DNA of 64,000 bases. Source: Adenanthera pavonina. Its lineage: Eukaryota; Streptophyta; Magnoliopsida; Fabales; Fabaceae. This document shows positions 35,233 through 47,359 of the stretch, in pieces. Below the pieces are notes generated by a model that saw nothing but the letters and a program-made list of their open reading frames with translations, was not told the origin of the DNA and searched no databases. Position numbers and translations under genes: made by a program. Positions within the stretch are counted from its first letter, which is position 1. Every line of letters begins with the position of its first letter. The stretch spans positions 31,996,501-32,060,500 of the forward strand of contig JAIVEN010000019.1 of assembly GCA_026686845.1 (NCBI GenBank), read 5' to 3'.

Positions 35233-35965
35233 TAGGGCTGTTCACGGGCTGAGCCACCCCTAGCCCGGTGTTTTGCCTGAGTAAGGGTCGTGCCTTATTT
35301 TGAGGTCGGTGTCCCGGCCCAACCCGGTAGTAGGACCGGGCTAAGACAATACCGGGTCGGGTTAGGCTCGGTATTGTGGGAATGAGATGATTTATTGTAT
35401 TTTTTTTTTAATAAATATTTTTCAGTACCATTCTATTATTTATATTAACTAGAAAACAATAGCTATAATGGTCATAGCAAATTAATCTTAAAAAAAAATT
35501 GAAAATATTTACAAAATATATATCATTCAATAAGTGCAGTTAATAATTTAATATAAATAGACACATTGGAAAATATTTAAAATAAACAAAACAAGAAAGT
35601 ATAGCTATTGAAAATATCTAATGGAAAAATAGAACTACTAAAGTAATTATCTCAAAGAATTCTAATAACTTTTATCTCATATAAAGTAGTAAAATTGATC
35701 ATTGATCAGTAGAAAACATTCAAGTTGAGGTATAACATAAGAGATAATTTTAGAAATTATTAAAATAGTAATTGAGGTATAACATAAAAAAAAAATACCC
35801 CGGGCCGAGCCAGAATGGACATAGTTGTTGTTGAGGCCCGGCCCGGCCCGAGGTCTTCTAGCTCGACATTTACACTTTGACCCTTGTCCTTCTCTCTCTG
35901 GCCTGGCCCAAAATTCTCAAGACATACCGGGCCAACCGAGTCATCGGTCTTAGTGAACACCCCTA
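35233..35965. mobile_element. Non-autonomous hAT-like element, about 733 bp
   Basis: The termini TAGGGCTGTTCAC and GTGAACACCCCTA are imperfect inverted repeats. Flanking 8-bp segments are CTTGTACC (35225-35232) and CTTGTTCT (35966-35973), 6 of 8 identical; 8-bp duplications are the hAT hallmark. Subterminal regions are rich in GGCCCGG/CCGGGCC words, typical transposase-binding repeats. The centre is AT-rich and noncoding. Confidence 0.78.
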
Positions 35966-35973
35966 CTTGTTCT

Positions 35974-36730
35974 GTAACAAAATATGACAATATGTTGGTA
36001 GAATTATATATTAGGATCCTCCCAAATGATTGAAATCACAACAAAAAAAGAGATAAAGATACGGTTAAAACTCATGTCAACACAAGTCCCCCTTTTTCCT
36101 TATAATAATAGAGTCAAATCTAAACATTGTTGAGTTTAAATAGAGATACTTCCTTTAACATGATAATTTTTCATTCACAAAGATTAAAATCTCAAATTTG
36201 CTTTAAGATATTGAATTCCTTCCACTGGATTCAATCACAGAAGCTCAGTGCACTGTATAACTGGTGAAGGTCCTATTGGTAGAATCAAATCACAGCCTGG
36301 ACAAGCCAATCTACATCTGCCCCTCAATTGACTCATGAGTCATGAAAGCTAACCAATTTTCTGAAATCTACTGGAATAGTTGGCCGTTAAGTTAAGTTAC
36401 TCATCTTGACTTCAGTCTCCCAAAAAATAAACTTTTCTTGACCGTCACATGCTTATTTTTCAGCTTAAATTTAAATTTGAACGATTTAAATTTTATTTTT
36501 ATATTTTTCAATTTATATTATTATTCTTATAAATTAATTGTTTAAAAAATTAACATTATTTTACATCATATTTTATGTAAAATAAAAATAATTAAACTTA
36601 AATTATCCAAATTAATTCTAAACAGTTGAAATGAGAATATTACATTCGTGCAATTTGTACAACTTAGTCAGATCCAAAGATATTAATGTTCCCATGGTCC
36701 GGCGTGGGAAAAGAGCAGCTGTGCAAGCAG
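35974..36730. other. Intergenic stretch between two hAT-type elements
   Basis: No gene or element recognised. AT-rich. Confidence 0.5.
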
Positions 36731-37269
36731 TAGGGGTGGAAACAGGCCAGGCCCCTTTCAGGCGGCCTACGGCCTGGCCTGTTTAAGAAAAAGGCCAGGC
36801 CAAGGCCTTTTTGAAGGCCTATTTTTCTTAACAGGCCTGGCCTGTTTAATTCAGGCCTGGCCTGTTTATGTATATATATTAATATATTTAATATAATAAT
36901 TTATAATATAATATAGAATAATGATATAATACATGAATAATATTTTTTTTAATAAATCAATAAATAAAAAATTCTTTTAATCTTTATATATGTTTTTAAT
37001 TTTTATTTTTTTAATAATTAATATATATACTTTTAATCTTTCTTTTTTTTAATAGATGAATAATATTTTTTTAATAAATTAATAAATAAAAAATTCAGTT
37101 TCAAAATTTTCTAAACTGAATAGTAAAGCCTGACGAAACAAAATGAGGATTGAGGAATACCGAATACGCATTGCTTTGCTATGCTACTGTGGTCAAGGTG
37201 AGAGTGAGAGAGTCTGAAACTGAGAAAGGAACAAACGAACCCTAGTGTTGGTTGCCGCCGCCGTGACCC

Positions 37270-37322
37270 ATGAAAAGTCTTCTCTGTAGCTCAGCTAGTC
37301 AGCTTCCATCGCAGATTCACAG
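37270..37322 (+). other. Candidate first coding exon of the hAT transposase leader
   Basis: ATG at 37270 begins a reading MKSLLCSSASQLPSQIH and reaches a strong donor (CACAG|GTACAAGA) after 53 nt, leaving a split AG|G codon. That phase matches the transposase acceptor at 38562 and the CAG|G sites of the minisatellite, so either splice would be in frame. Without splicing the frame continues to a stop at about 37420. This is a prediction. The alternative is that the whole region is untranslated leader and the protein starts at 38575. Confidence 0.3.
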
Positions 37323-37622
37323 GTACAAGACTGAAGGTGTAGCTACTGTGAGATCGTTCAGTGTGTGCGGTGTGGGTGCGACATTCTTCTACTGTGTGCT
37401 GCGATCAGCAAAACTGTGACTTTCAGCTCGGTCTCCGGCCAGGGGCGATCGTCGACCCTGCTTCTTCACTTTCTTGCAACCTCCGACTTCATCTCCCTTT
37501 GTATTCTTCCCGTCGCCTCCCTCTCCCTGTAAGCTGTACCACTGTAGCTTCGCATTTCGCAAGCGCCTCCCTGTAGCAACTCGAAAGGAGAAATAGTGGA
37601 AGTGTGGGTGAGTTTTGGAATT

Positions 37623-38032
37623 GAGCTCCCTGACTCCCTCCCCCGCAGGCGCCTCCCTGGGCTCCCTGACTCCCTCCCCCGCAGGCGCCTCCCTGAGCTC
37701 CCTGACTCCCTCCCCCGCAGGCGCCTCCCTGAGCTCCCTGACTCCCTCCCTCGCAGGCGCCTCCCTGAGCTCCCTGACTTCCCCCGCAGGCGCCTCCCTG
37801 AGCTCCCTGACTCCCTCCCCCGCAGGCGCCTCCCTGAGCTCCCTGACTCCCTCCCCCGCAGGCGCCTCCCTGAGCTCCCTGACTTCCCCCGCAGGCGACT
37901 CCCTGAGCTCCCTGACTCCCTCCCCCGCAGGTGCCTCCCTGAGCTCCCTGACTTCCCCCGCAGGCGCCTCCCTGAGCTCCCTGACTCCCTCCCCCGCAGG
38001 CGCCTCCCTGACTCCCTCCCCCGCAGCCGCAG
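37623..38032 (+). repeat. GC-rich minisatellite, 11 units of 36 or 33 bp
   Basis: The unit is GCTCCCTGACTCCCTCCCCC followed by GCAGGCGCCTCCCTGA. Eight units are 36 bp and three (units 5, 8 and 10) are 33 bp, so all lengths are multiples of three and several frames stay open (reading LPDSLPRRR or SLTPSPAGA repeats). Every unit carries a pyrimidine tract followed by CAG|G, a 3' splice-site-like sequence. The last partial unit ends CCGCAG|GTATAAAT, a good donor at 38033. Another degenerate unit lies at 38172-38200. The repeat is within the transposase leader. Confidence 0.88.
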
Positions 38033-38039
38033 GTATAAA

Positions 38040-38350
38040 TTTCTTTTTTATATATTTCTTTTATATATATAAGATATATATATATTTCTTCTATATATAT
38101 ATAAGATATATATTTCTTTTATATATATATATTATATATATGAGATATATATATATTTCTTCTATATTTCACAGGCGCCTCCCTGAGCTCCCCCCCCCCC
38201 AATTGCCAACTACTAGGTAATTATATATATATATATCTTATATATAATATATATGAGCTTTTATATATATATGTATATATATATCTTATATATATTTCTT
38301 TTATATACCGTATATGAGCTTTTATATATATATATAAGATATATATACAT
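38040..38350. repeat. AT-rich simple repeats in the hAT leader intron
   Basis: Repeated TATATATAAGATATATATA and TTTCTTCTATATATA words; degenerate and variable. They lie inside the inferred intron 38033-38561. Confidence 0.8.
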
Positions 38351-38574
38351 TTCTCTATAGTAATTATCTTTTTTTGGTCAAGTCTGTCATAAAATTGCTT
38401 TCACCTCCATTATCCACTTATCAAAGTTTGAATAGGCCTATTTCCCAGTTTAGTTTGAATGTCTATATAATTACTCTGGGTTCCAAGTTGCTATATTACT
38501 TTTCTCTTTCAAAATTATATACATAATTTAATATGTATGTATACATATATTTTATTTATAGGTCAACTTATCTA

Positions 38575-40783
38575 ATGGAAAGTAATGACAATACAATTGA
38601 ATCTACCACTCAAGAGCAAAAGAATGAGCATGCTCTCACTGGTTCAAGTCAGCCTCATGACACTAACACTGTTGATCTTACATCCGCTGAAAATGAAGAT
38701 ATTATGGGTGGTGGAGATTCTCTTATCACAAGAAAGAGGCGAAAAACTTCAGAGGTATGGAAAGATTTTGAGGAAATTCAACTTCCTGATGGTGTCAAGA
38801 AAGCAATGTGCATATATTGTAAGGAGAAATTAGCAACTGGTGGGAGGGGAGCTAGCACTAGCCATCTTAAGAGGCATTCCCAGATTTGCATACAAAGGAG
38901 GTTAAGTGTATCTCAACAAAAAAAGCAAGCCACCCTCTCATTTCGTCCCTCTAGTGATTCAGGTAGTAACCCGTTTATTGTTCCTGGCTTAAAGTTTTCT
39001 AATGAAAAAATGAGAGAAATCATTGCTGCTGCTATTATGGTGCATGAGCGTCCTTTTAGTATTGTAGAAGACCAAATTTGGATGTGGGCTTTTGAATATG
39101 CAAATCCAGAATTTAGGAAGGTTTCTCGTAAAACAGCAAGAAGTGATTGTTTGGCATTATATGAGGAGGAGAAGAAAATCTTGAAAAATATATTGAAGAG
39201 TGTGAGCAAGGTTAGTATTACAACAGATATGTGGAAGTCAAGTCACCAGGTAGCTGAATACATGGTTATCACTGGTCATTTTGTTGATTCAAATTGGGGT
39301 CTTCAAAAGAGAGTTATGAATTTTGTCAAGGTACCTGCTCCAAGACGAGGAGTGGATGTAGCTAACGCAATTTTCAAGTGTTTGAAAGGATGGGGCATTG
39401 AAAACAAAGTATTCTCAATTTCTGTGGACAATGCTTCTTATAATGACTCATGCCTAAGGAATTTGAAGGAGAACTTGTCATTGAGTAATAAGTTAGTACT
39501 TGGTGGACAACTATTTCATGTTAGATGCTGTGCGCATATACTGAATTTGTTGGTGCAAGATGGCCTTAACAAGATTAGGGATGTCATTCATAATGTTCGT
39601 GAAAGTGTCAAATATATAAATGCTTCCGATGCACGATTGAAATCTTTTTGTGAAGTTGTTGAGTTAAAGGGCTTGAAAGAAAGGAAACTTATTATTGATT
39701 GTCCTACAAGATGGAATTCTACGTTCTTGATGCTGACCACTGCAATGAGATTTAAGCATGCCTTTGCTGATTATCATGAAAAAGAGCCTCATTATAGTTA
39801 TGCACCATCATTTGAGGATTGGGAGAAGATTGAGAAGATTTGTAGGCTTTTAGAAGTTTTCAATGATGCCACTCATGTCATCTCAGGCAGTGAATACCCT
39901 ACATCTAACTTATATCTTGTTGAAGTTCATAGGGTGAAACAAGTACTTGATGATGCGGCAGATGATTATGATTTCTTCATGAGGGAAATGGTAAAGCCTA
40001 TGAAAGAAAAATTTGACAAATATTGGGGGGAATGCAATTTGTTGATGGCTATTGCAAGTGTTTTGGATCCAAGGACCAAATTAGATGCTGTTGAGATAAG
40101 CTTCCCGTTGATATATAAACCAGAGAGTGAGGCTAAACGGAATGTAGATAAGGTCAAGCAAGCATTGCAAGATTTATATCAAGAGTATATGGACTTGTGT
40201 AAAGAAGACTCATCCTCTATATCTGGTGAAGTGAATGTTGATGGCACTGTCTCTTCAGAAGCTATTGAGCAACAAAGAGATAATAAAGGAATGCAGCGAA
40301 TGTTGACAATGGTGCGTCAAAGGCATTCAGTTCCTCCCACCAAATCAGAGTTAGACATTTATTTGCAAGATGATCCTTATATCCCTTCTCCCGATTCAGC
40401 TTCATCTTTCTGTGCCTTAGAATGGTGGAAGAACAACAGTGCAAAGTTTAAAGTTTTATCAAGGATGGCAGCTGACATACTAGCTGTTCCAATCTCAACT
40501 GTGGCATCAGAGTCTACATTCAGTGCTGGAGGTAGGGTAATTGATGAATATCGCTCTAAGTTGAATGAAGAATCTATAGAAATTCTCATTTGTGGTGGAG
40601 ATTGGCTTCGTCATAAGTATGGTCTAAAGAGAAAGCAAAAGGTAAGAAACTTTCAATACAATCTTTTTTTTTTTCATTTTGCTAGTTAAAAAAATTATAG
40701 TATAGTTATATTGTGTAACATGTCAATTGTTTTTCATTGTGTAGGAGACACCGGAACAAGAAGAGATTATATTGAAGACTTGA
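38575..40783 (+). CDS. hAT-family transposase with BED zinc finger
   Basis: Exons 38575-40641 (689 codons) and 40745-40783 (12 codons and TGA) join in phase 0 and give 701 residues, normal for plant hAT transposases. Residues about 55-105 form a BED zinc finger (C79, C82, H97, H101) that binds the element's termini. The middle holds the RNase H-like catalytic core. About residues 595-690 form the HATC dimerisation region (WWKNNSAKFKVLSRMAADIL...STVASESTFSAGGRV). There are no internal stops, so the enzyme may be functional. The acceptor at 38562 (TTTATAG|GTCAAC) shows that at least one leader exon precedes. I start at 38575 as the first ATG after that acceptor. A longer N terminus fused to leader exons is possible. 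Confidence 0.88.
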
Positions 40784-41439
40784 TTATTGGTGCTACGATT
40801 ATCTCTTTTCATATTAGTATTACCTTTTAGCTTGGTTGGTCTAGTTTGATTGGCTTTGAATTATTGTACTTGTGTGTTGTGTCTTTGTATTATTATGAAC
40901 CCAAAATTAAATTATGGTGTTGTTTGTTTTATTATGAACTTATTGTATTGTGGTGTTGTTTGCATTTTTATGAGCATTGTATTGTGGTCTTTTTTATAAA
41001 CTTGAAATTGAAAACATGATGAAGAGCAGCATACTATTGTGGATATTGCTAGCTTTGTTTGAGAAAAGATTGTTGGAGAAAAAGTTAATAGAGTTGACTC
41101 TCATGCAGGTGAGATTATTATATTCTTTAATCCCTTATATGAGAATATTACTTCTTGCACTTATCCTTTTGCATATCTTTGAAGAAGGGCTGAACATATT
41201 CCATTTGGTGTGGCTACAGCTCTCATATCATAAACACATTGGCATTATTAGCCTTCGGAGAGTGACATTGAAAGTGTGGCTACAACCTCCAGGTACATCA
41301 CTTCATTTCATCCTCAAATTCAATAGTTGTTTGCAAGATTAGAAAGATAAGAGAGTAATTTAGTGTTATTGCAGAAAATATGTCTAAGTTGAATTAGTTG
41401 ATGAAACATATTGTTAATTTGTCATACTTGCTTCTTGGT

Positions 41440-41791
41440 AAGACATGTTGATGTGCTTGATGCTGTTTGATATTGATGTAGACTTTAAGTAGACTTGTTA
41501 TGTAGGCTTTAAGTAGGTTTAAAATTGTTTAATACCTATGTAGGCTTTAAGTAGGCTTGATGCCTAGATAAAGTTAAGAAGGCCTAGGCCTTTAAGCCTA
41601 TTTAAAGGCCTACTAGTTTAGTAGGCCTTTAAATAGGCCTCAGGCCAGGCCAGGCCTTTCGAAGGCTCAGGCCTGAGCCTAAAATAAGGCCTGATATAGG
41701 CCAATAGGCCAGGCTCAGGCTTAAGGCCTGCCATGCAGGCCTGGCCTGTTTAGGCTAAAGCCTGGCCTGGCCTGGCCTGTTTCCATCCCTA
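41440..41791. repeat. Subterminal repeats of the hAT element, 3' end
   Basis: Repeated GTAGGCTTTAAGTAGG and AGGCCTGGCC-like words are packed up to the terminal repeat. The mirror set is at about 36750-36860. Such repeats are usually transposase binding sites. Confidence 0.7.
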
Positions 41792-41940
41792 CTTAACGTA
41801 TAAGCAAGGTGCAAAAGGTAATGTATTCTGTTTTTTTTTTTTGGTATAAACAACGAGTTCTTTTTTTTTGATAAACAAAGAACAACAAAAAAAAAGGAAG
41901 CTTCGACGTGGGTACAATAAAATCACAACGTGAATACCAA

Positions 41941-42578
41941 TGTTGTTAGAATCGGACCGGATATTGAACCGTACAAGTCACTGGTTCAAGGTTCAATGGT
42001 TCGACCGTGATAGAACAGGGGTTGGACCGGTAGTGCTTAAAATAATATATTTAAAATAAATAATATAAATTTAGACAAATTTTATAACTTAATTAAAGTC
42101 TCAAACTAAATAATATTAAATTATTAATATATTATTCACCACAAATAAATTATTAATGAGTTTTATAACTCAATATTTTAATTTAAATAAGTTAATATTC
42201 ATTTATAATCATATTTTGAGCTCAAAATAATAAATTAATAATTTATTATTTATTATTTATTAAGTAAATATATAATTTTTATTAGTTATATATCATAATA
42301 ATGCTTATATAATATTATAATATATAAAAAAATATTTTTTACTAAAAATAATGCTATTTTATCTTAAAAATTAAAAAAGAATTTTTAAAAAAAAAAAAAA
42401 ATAATGCAAAACCGGTTCAAACTGGTTCTACCGGTTCAAGGCCCGTTTAACCGATTTTGGACCGGTTCTCATCAGTTCTAAACAGTACCGGTCGAGTATT
42501 GTGACCGGACTGGACCAGGCACTGGTTCCCGATCCAACCGGTCGAACCGGCCGGTCCAGTCCGATTTTAACAACCATG
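41941..42578. mobile_element. Non-autonomous MULE-like element, 638 bp
   Basis: The left end TGTTGTTAGAATCGGACCGG matches the complement of the right end (GGTTGTTAAAATCGGACTGG) with few differences. The identical 11-bp GTGAATACCAA flanks both sides (41930-41940 and 42579-42589). Long target duplications of 9-11 bp point to Mutator-like elements. Subterminal parts are dense in ACCGGTTC/GAACCGG palindromic words; the centre is AT-rich. No coding capacity. Confidence 0.78.
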
Positions 42579-42739
42579 GTGAATACCAAATCAATTCGCG
42601 AATGGTATATTGGCATTCACAAGGACCAATTAGAATGATTAGACATTGGTCATTAACCAATTAAAACTCTTGCAGGCGTGTACTCTCTTCCTCACATTAT
42701 AAGCGAGAAATCAATTGCCTGGATAAAATCCCCATATGG

Positions 42740-43274
42740 CTGGGGTTAAAGTAAATAGCGATGGGGCTTTGAAGTTTGGTAAAGGTATAGCAAATGCAGG
42801 TACTGCATTGATTGAGAAATCATTATGGTAATTGGCTGGGTGGTATATGCAGAAATATTGGGATTTGTAATATACTTGAAGCAGAGCTAAAGGGTCCCTT
42901 TGATACTCTTGAACTTGCTTGGTCAAGTGATTTTCGCCTTGTTAATGCAAAAACAAACAAAACCACCGGTGTCAACTTGATTTCATAGGAACTGTCTCAC
43001 TCCAATGCTTATTCAAAATTGATTTGGGAGATTAAGGGATTTTTGAGTCGTGATTGATTGATAGGTCAATATTTCTTACGCATATCGGGAAGAAAATCGT
43101 TGTGTTTGCTTACAAGCAAGCTATACTTTATTTTTGAATCGTGGCCGGTACCTTTTGGAGAAGTCACACCACATATTGTTAGTGGTGATAATAGGGGAAT
43201 GTCTCTCTCCAAATTATGTTACAGTTTATAGGCTTACAACCTTTTGATGTTTTTCCTTTCATAAAAAAAAAAAA
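42740..43274 (+). mobile_element. LINE 3' end: degenerate RNase H domain and poly(A)
   Basis: Reading the plus strand with frameshifts gives the plant LINE RNase H-like domain: VNSDGALK, then a GTALI segment, then EAELKG and ALL-like segments, broken by several stops. It is followed at about 43262-43274 by a run of A, the expected LINE tail. Upstream reverse transcriptase is absent, as in typical 5'-truncated copies. Not functional. Confidence 0.65.
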
Positions 43275-44343
43275 GATGATAATATGAATGTCAAGCCAGT
43301 TTCCTGTTTCCGTATGTAGCCAGACATTAATTATTAATTATATACTATATAAATAAATAGTTATTGATCCTCCCGAGCCAGTAAACACCATTGCTCCCTG
43401 CCTTTTTGGTTTTGTTAATTGTTGTAGCGAGAGCAAACGAATCTCATACTCATCCATAACAACGGCACAGCCACAGAATTGTTGTATATGTAATGTAATT
43501 TATTTTAGAATACCTCAACTAGCGTGAGCCGCAAGGGGTGCGTGTGTCTATATAAAACAAAATATCAATACCAATTCCACCAATCTCTAATTCTCTGTTG
43601 GCTTGCCGCTCTGCTATTTCAGTCACGGGTTTTTTTCGACTTGTAATTTGACTTGACTCTAATAGAACAGGACACATTTTTTTTATTTCATATATTTGTT
43701 CCAAGTTTTAGGGCCTATTTGGCACAATGTATGATACAAAACTTGATAAATTATGTTATTTATAGCATGGGAATAATATAATCTTTTCTGTAAATTATAT
43801 AGTATATATAAATAAAGATATAGATCTATAACTAATATGTATTAGCCTAGTTGATGGAGCCAGAATCGTTTAAGTACAATATCTTACATTTAAGGCCATA
43901 TAAATATTATTAGAGATAGTTCAAAACTAATCTTTTTAAAGTGTACAAATCATTAAAATAGATTTTATCTTTTTCAAAATAATTTTTTCTACACACACAT
44001 CGAAGAAAAGTTAGTTAAAAAACTGATATTTTTATAATAAAGCAATTAATGTTATATTTTGCAATATGACTTGCAGATCATACAATTTTTCCAGAAAGCA
44101 ACTTATATGAAGGATTGAAGAAGTATGTATTATTGAATACCATAAAGAAAACAGCTATTTAACTAGTAGACTACCTATAATTAACCTAAACCACACCATA
44201 TATGTATTACACACAAATAAACTCAGCAAACACCCTCTCTATGTGCCAACTGCATATTAGTGAGCATTATAATTAACGATTGATTTTGTTGATGTAATAA
44301 TTAGATATCGTTTCTTTTTTTTTTAACATATTTTATGAGAATA
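43275..44343. other. AT-rich intergenic stretch
   Basis: No gene or element recognised in about 1 kb. Confidence 0.5.
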
Positions 44344-44651
44344 GGGAGTGTGAACACCGTATTTTGTCCGGATAATTTTAAAAATATATATAAATATAAT
44401 AATGATAAAAAATAAAAATAATAATAATAATAGACGAATAAATAAATAATAGAAAATGCAAAAAAAAGAGAAGAAAGAGAAAAAGAAAAAAGAAACAAAA
44501 CAAAAACAAAATAATATATAAATAGATAATATATATATATATATAGTAAATAAATTAACCAAAAAATAATAATAACAAAAAAATATAAAATATATAATAA
44601 TAAAATTATTTTGGGCCGAAAAATCTGAAATATGTTTAAAAAAAAACAGAT

Positions 44652-44684
44652 CACATTGGGATGAAACCACTTCAACCCAATGTG
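44652..44684. repeat. Hairpin near the LTR start (15-bp arms, two mismatches)
   Basis: CACATTGGGATGAAA and CTTCAACCCAATGTG flank a CCA loop. It is the decayed counterpart of the perfect hairpin at 57088-57120. A second hairpin (CACGAGCCC/GGGCTCGTG) follows immediately at about 44686-44709. Confidence 0.8.
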
Positions 44685-44749
44685 TCACGAGCCCTCAATT
44701 GGGCTCGTGGACTGGTCCACGAAAGGAGCCTTAGGGCTCATGAAGGAGG

Positions 44750-45690
44750 CTGAAAAAAAGGGACTCAGCCACAGAGAAAAGGGGAGGGGGTTCGAGGAAA
44801 AGAAAAGGAAGGGGGGGCTAGGGCTGGAAAAAGGAAGGAGGCCGTAGGTGAGGGATGGCCGCGAGGGAGAAAAAGAAGGGCAGAGAGAGAGAAGGAGTGG
44901 AGAGGAGAGACCGAGAAGCTGCAGAGAGGCGGTGTTCCAGGAACAGAGAGATGAGAGAGACACGAGGAGAGAGCATGAGAGAGCCACTGAGAGGAAGGAG
45001 GAAGCACAGAGGGAGCTCGGCCAAAGAAAAAATAGAGGAGGCTCGGACCAGAGAGCAGCCATGGCCGAGGAAAGAAGGTGGGGGACCGAGGAGGAGCAGA
45101 GGACCGCGAGCAGAGGAAACGATGCAGAGGGGACCGTGAGGCGAGAGACAGAGGTTGAGAGTCTCAACCAAATGGTGAAATGAGCGAAGGGGCAACCACA
45201 ATAACCCCGTATGATGTCAGAGAAGGAGAGCGAACAGGCTACAGTTTGGACTGCGAGGCGAGAGGCACAGATGAGAGAGAGAACTTGAGACAGCCAAAAA
45301 CGACAAGGATGTCCCTCCACTTCTCCGTACTGGGGACCGCAGCGTAGTGGAGGCAAGGGAAGTGGTGGATGAGCACGAAATTAGATAAGGGAGTAGCAGA
45401 GCAGTGCAGAAAATGGGAGGAGGAAACAAGGTAATGGACGCGCTCGGGCAATGAGTTTCTTCACTCACAGTGTCATCTATAAAAAGAGGTTAGCAGAAAC
45501 AAAGAGGAGGGAAGATTTTTGGCATGGAAAAATCTTAAGAGACACTGTGAAAGCAAGCCGAGAGAAGAACGCCAAAAGAAACTCTGAAAGACGGAGACAG
45601 GGAGGGCCGAGGGTGAAAGGCAAAGACAGAAGGAGGCTGAAGTTTCAGGGGGCTGAAAGCGGTAGTTGCGAAGGAGATCATCGTTGGTAA
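44750..45690 (+). other. Purine-rich segment of the solo LTR
   Basis: The plus strand is strongly GA-rich for nearly 1 kb with AGAGAG and GAGGAG words. The counterpart in the other LTR is 56400-57060, pyrimidine-rich on the plus strand because that copy is inverted. The strand bias makes several frames open by chance. Confidence 0.75.
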
Positions 45691-47359
45691 ATTTTGTGAA
45701 ATCCCACTCACCCCCTTGTACATTTCCTTGCTACCTCATCTCTTTCCACTTGAAAGTTTGTTGATTAAATTTTGTATGTTCATGATAGAATTGTTCCAGC
45801 CCTTGCGAATTCCTTTCTTAGTATGAAATTGGCATTGAACTGCGTCTGTTAAGTTGTTCTTGATGAAAAACCAATTTTCTGTTGCTTCGAGATCATCATT
45901 CAAAGGCTGTTCTATTTCTGGAATATAAATGTGGTTCTTGGATGAATGCATGAACTAGGTACTATGTTTTTTTTTTCCAGATGAACGCAGGTTGCTTTTC
46001 TGGGTTATAATTCCTTTAATTCTCTCTGTCACTCAAACTTTGTTTTCTCTTATCTCGCTCTGATGTTTTCTGAATAAAACTCGGGATATGAATACACGCT
46101 CTTAGTCCGGGTCATCTTTGAGTTCAGAATTTTCTTTATCTCGCTCTGTTTCTTCAGCATGATAATATGGTATGCAGATTGTTAGGTGTTTTTTGGTTCA
46201 AGTGCACCTCTGGTGTTTGCTATTTAAGAACCAGTGGAGTGTTCAGTTAAAAAGGGGAACATTATTTATTTTAATGGTTTAGCCCGTGGTGGTATTTCAA
46301 ATTCAGAACTCCTGGTTTTCTTCCCATTCAAAAATGACATTCTGTTCTAAGTTTATAGGACACACCTATATAGGGTTCCAAGTAGGGTTTGTTTTGATTG
46401 AGGGTTGGGTGTCATTTGTCTTAGAGATTCAGTATAGAATTTTGGCTTCAAGCTATCTGTGATGCTTAGCCTGCGTGATCATGGGGCATGGGTGGTTTTT
46501 ATCAAATGTTGGATCTGTTTGATAAGGATACCTGTTGTACACCTGGGATGATGTCTTGTTTAGTACTTGTTTTATTTTTGGCAAGTGGGAGGGCAACCTT
46601 ACTGCCTTTGAGACTGTCTTTGGCATGGTGGATGATTTTTGAATGAGTATAAAATGCTGACAATGGTGTCAATTGATCATTGTGTATTAAAAGAAAAAAA
46701 GAGAAGGAAAAAGTATAAGAGCTAAATTGTTATGCTTGGTCACATTGGCTTGATAGTTTCTTTTCATATGGTTTGGTGTTATATGCTGTCTCTTTAGCTT
46801 CAACTTGGCTTTTAGAGGAACTGCTATGTCAAATTATAGTTGTGCTTTTTCCAGTAAACAATTCTTGTAGGCGATGATGATTTTATGATTTCTTTATTCC
46901 ATTGGTTAATTGCTTTTTCGTCCAAAAACTATTTGCTGATTCTGTGAAGCAATGCAAGAAATTAAAGTTGGAAACTATATTCACCATGGGAGTGGGGTCA
47001 CCATGGGAGTGGGGTTCCTTTCGTGTAGAAACATACAGTTATACCTGAAGTCAATGTTAAGAAAACTGTATTTGAAATTTTTTTAATTAATTACTTAGAA
47101 AAAATAAAAGAGAGAATGAGAGTTTTGGAGTTTGTCCTAAAGGACTATAAGTCCCCGTGGGCTCATAAGGTGTCAGCTAAGGGTGCCATAAGCAAGGAGT
47201 TGCCATGGTGCTTATATTGGTTAACCTTCAAATGTTTTGAGTTCCAATAGTTTCTTTATTTTTATTAATAATAATAGCACTAGATAAGTAAAATAAATAA
47301 TAAATAATTTAAACAAATAAAAATCTCCTTTGCAAATTTTCTTTACCTTTGAGTAGTAA

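Larger units (their letters stand above)
36731..41791 (+). mobile_element. hAT DNA transposon, 5.06 kb, transposase apparently intact
   Basis: The ends are TAGGGGTGGAAACAGGCCAG and its near-complement, ending GGCCTGTTTCCATCCCTA. Many GGCCTGGCC/AGGCC words fill the first and last few hundred bases, as expected of subterminal binding repeats. One spliced transposase gene runs left to right. The 8 bp outside each end (GCAAGCAG and CTTAACGT) do not match, so a target duplication is not visible despite good termini. The open transposase suggests fairly recent activity. Confidence 0.85.

Noticed and set aside
37596..38072. Free-standing repeat protein (LPDSLPRRR)n
   Set aside because: No ATG in that frame from the upstream stop (about 37545) to the donor; it could only be translated if spliced to an upstream exon.
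40977..41342. 121-residue frame downstream of the hAT transposase
   Set aside because: Lies in the element's 3' region, starts in another frame and matches nothing recognised.
44750..45690. Several long overlapping open frames on both strands in the purine-rich region
   Set aside because: Strand-biased simple composition keeps several frames open at once; products are low complexity and the segment is part of an LTR.
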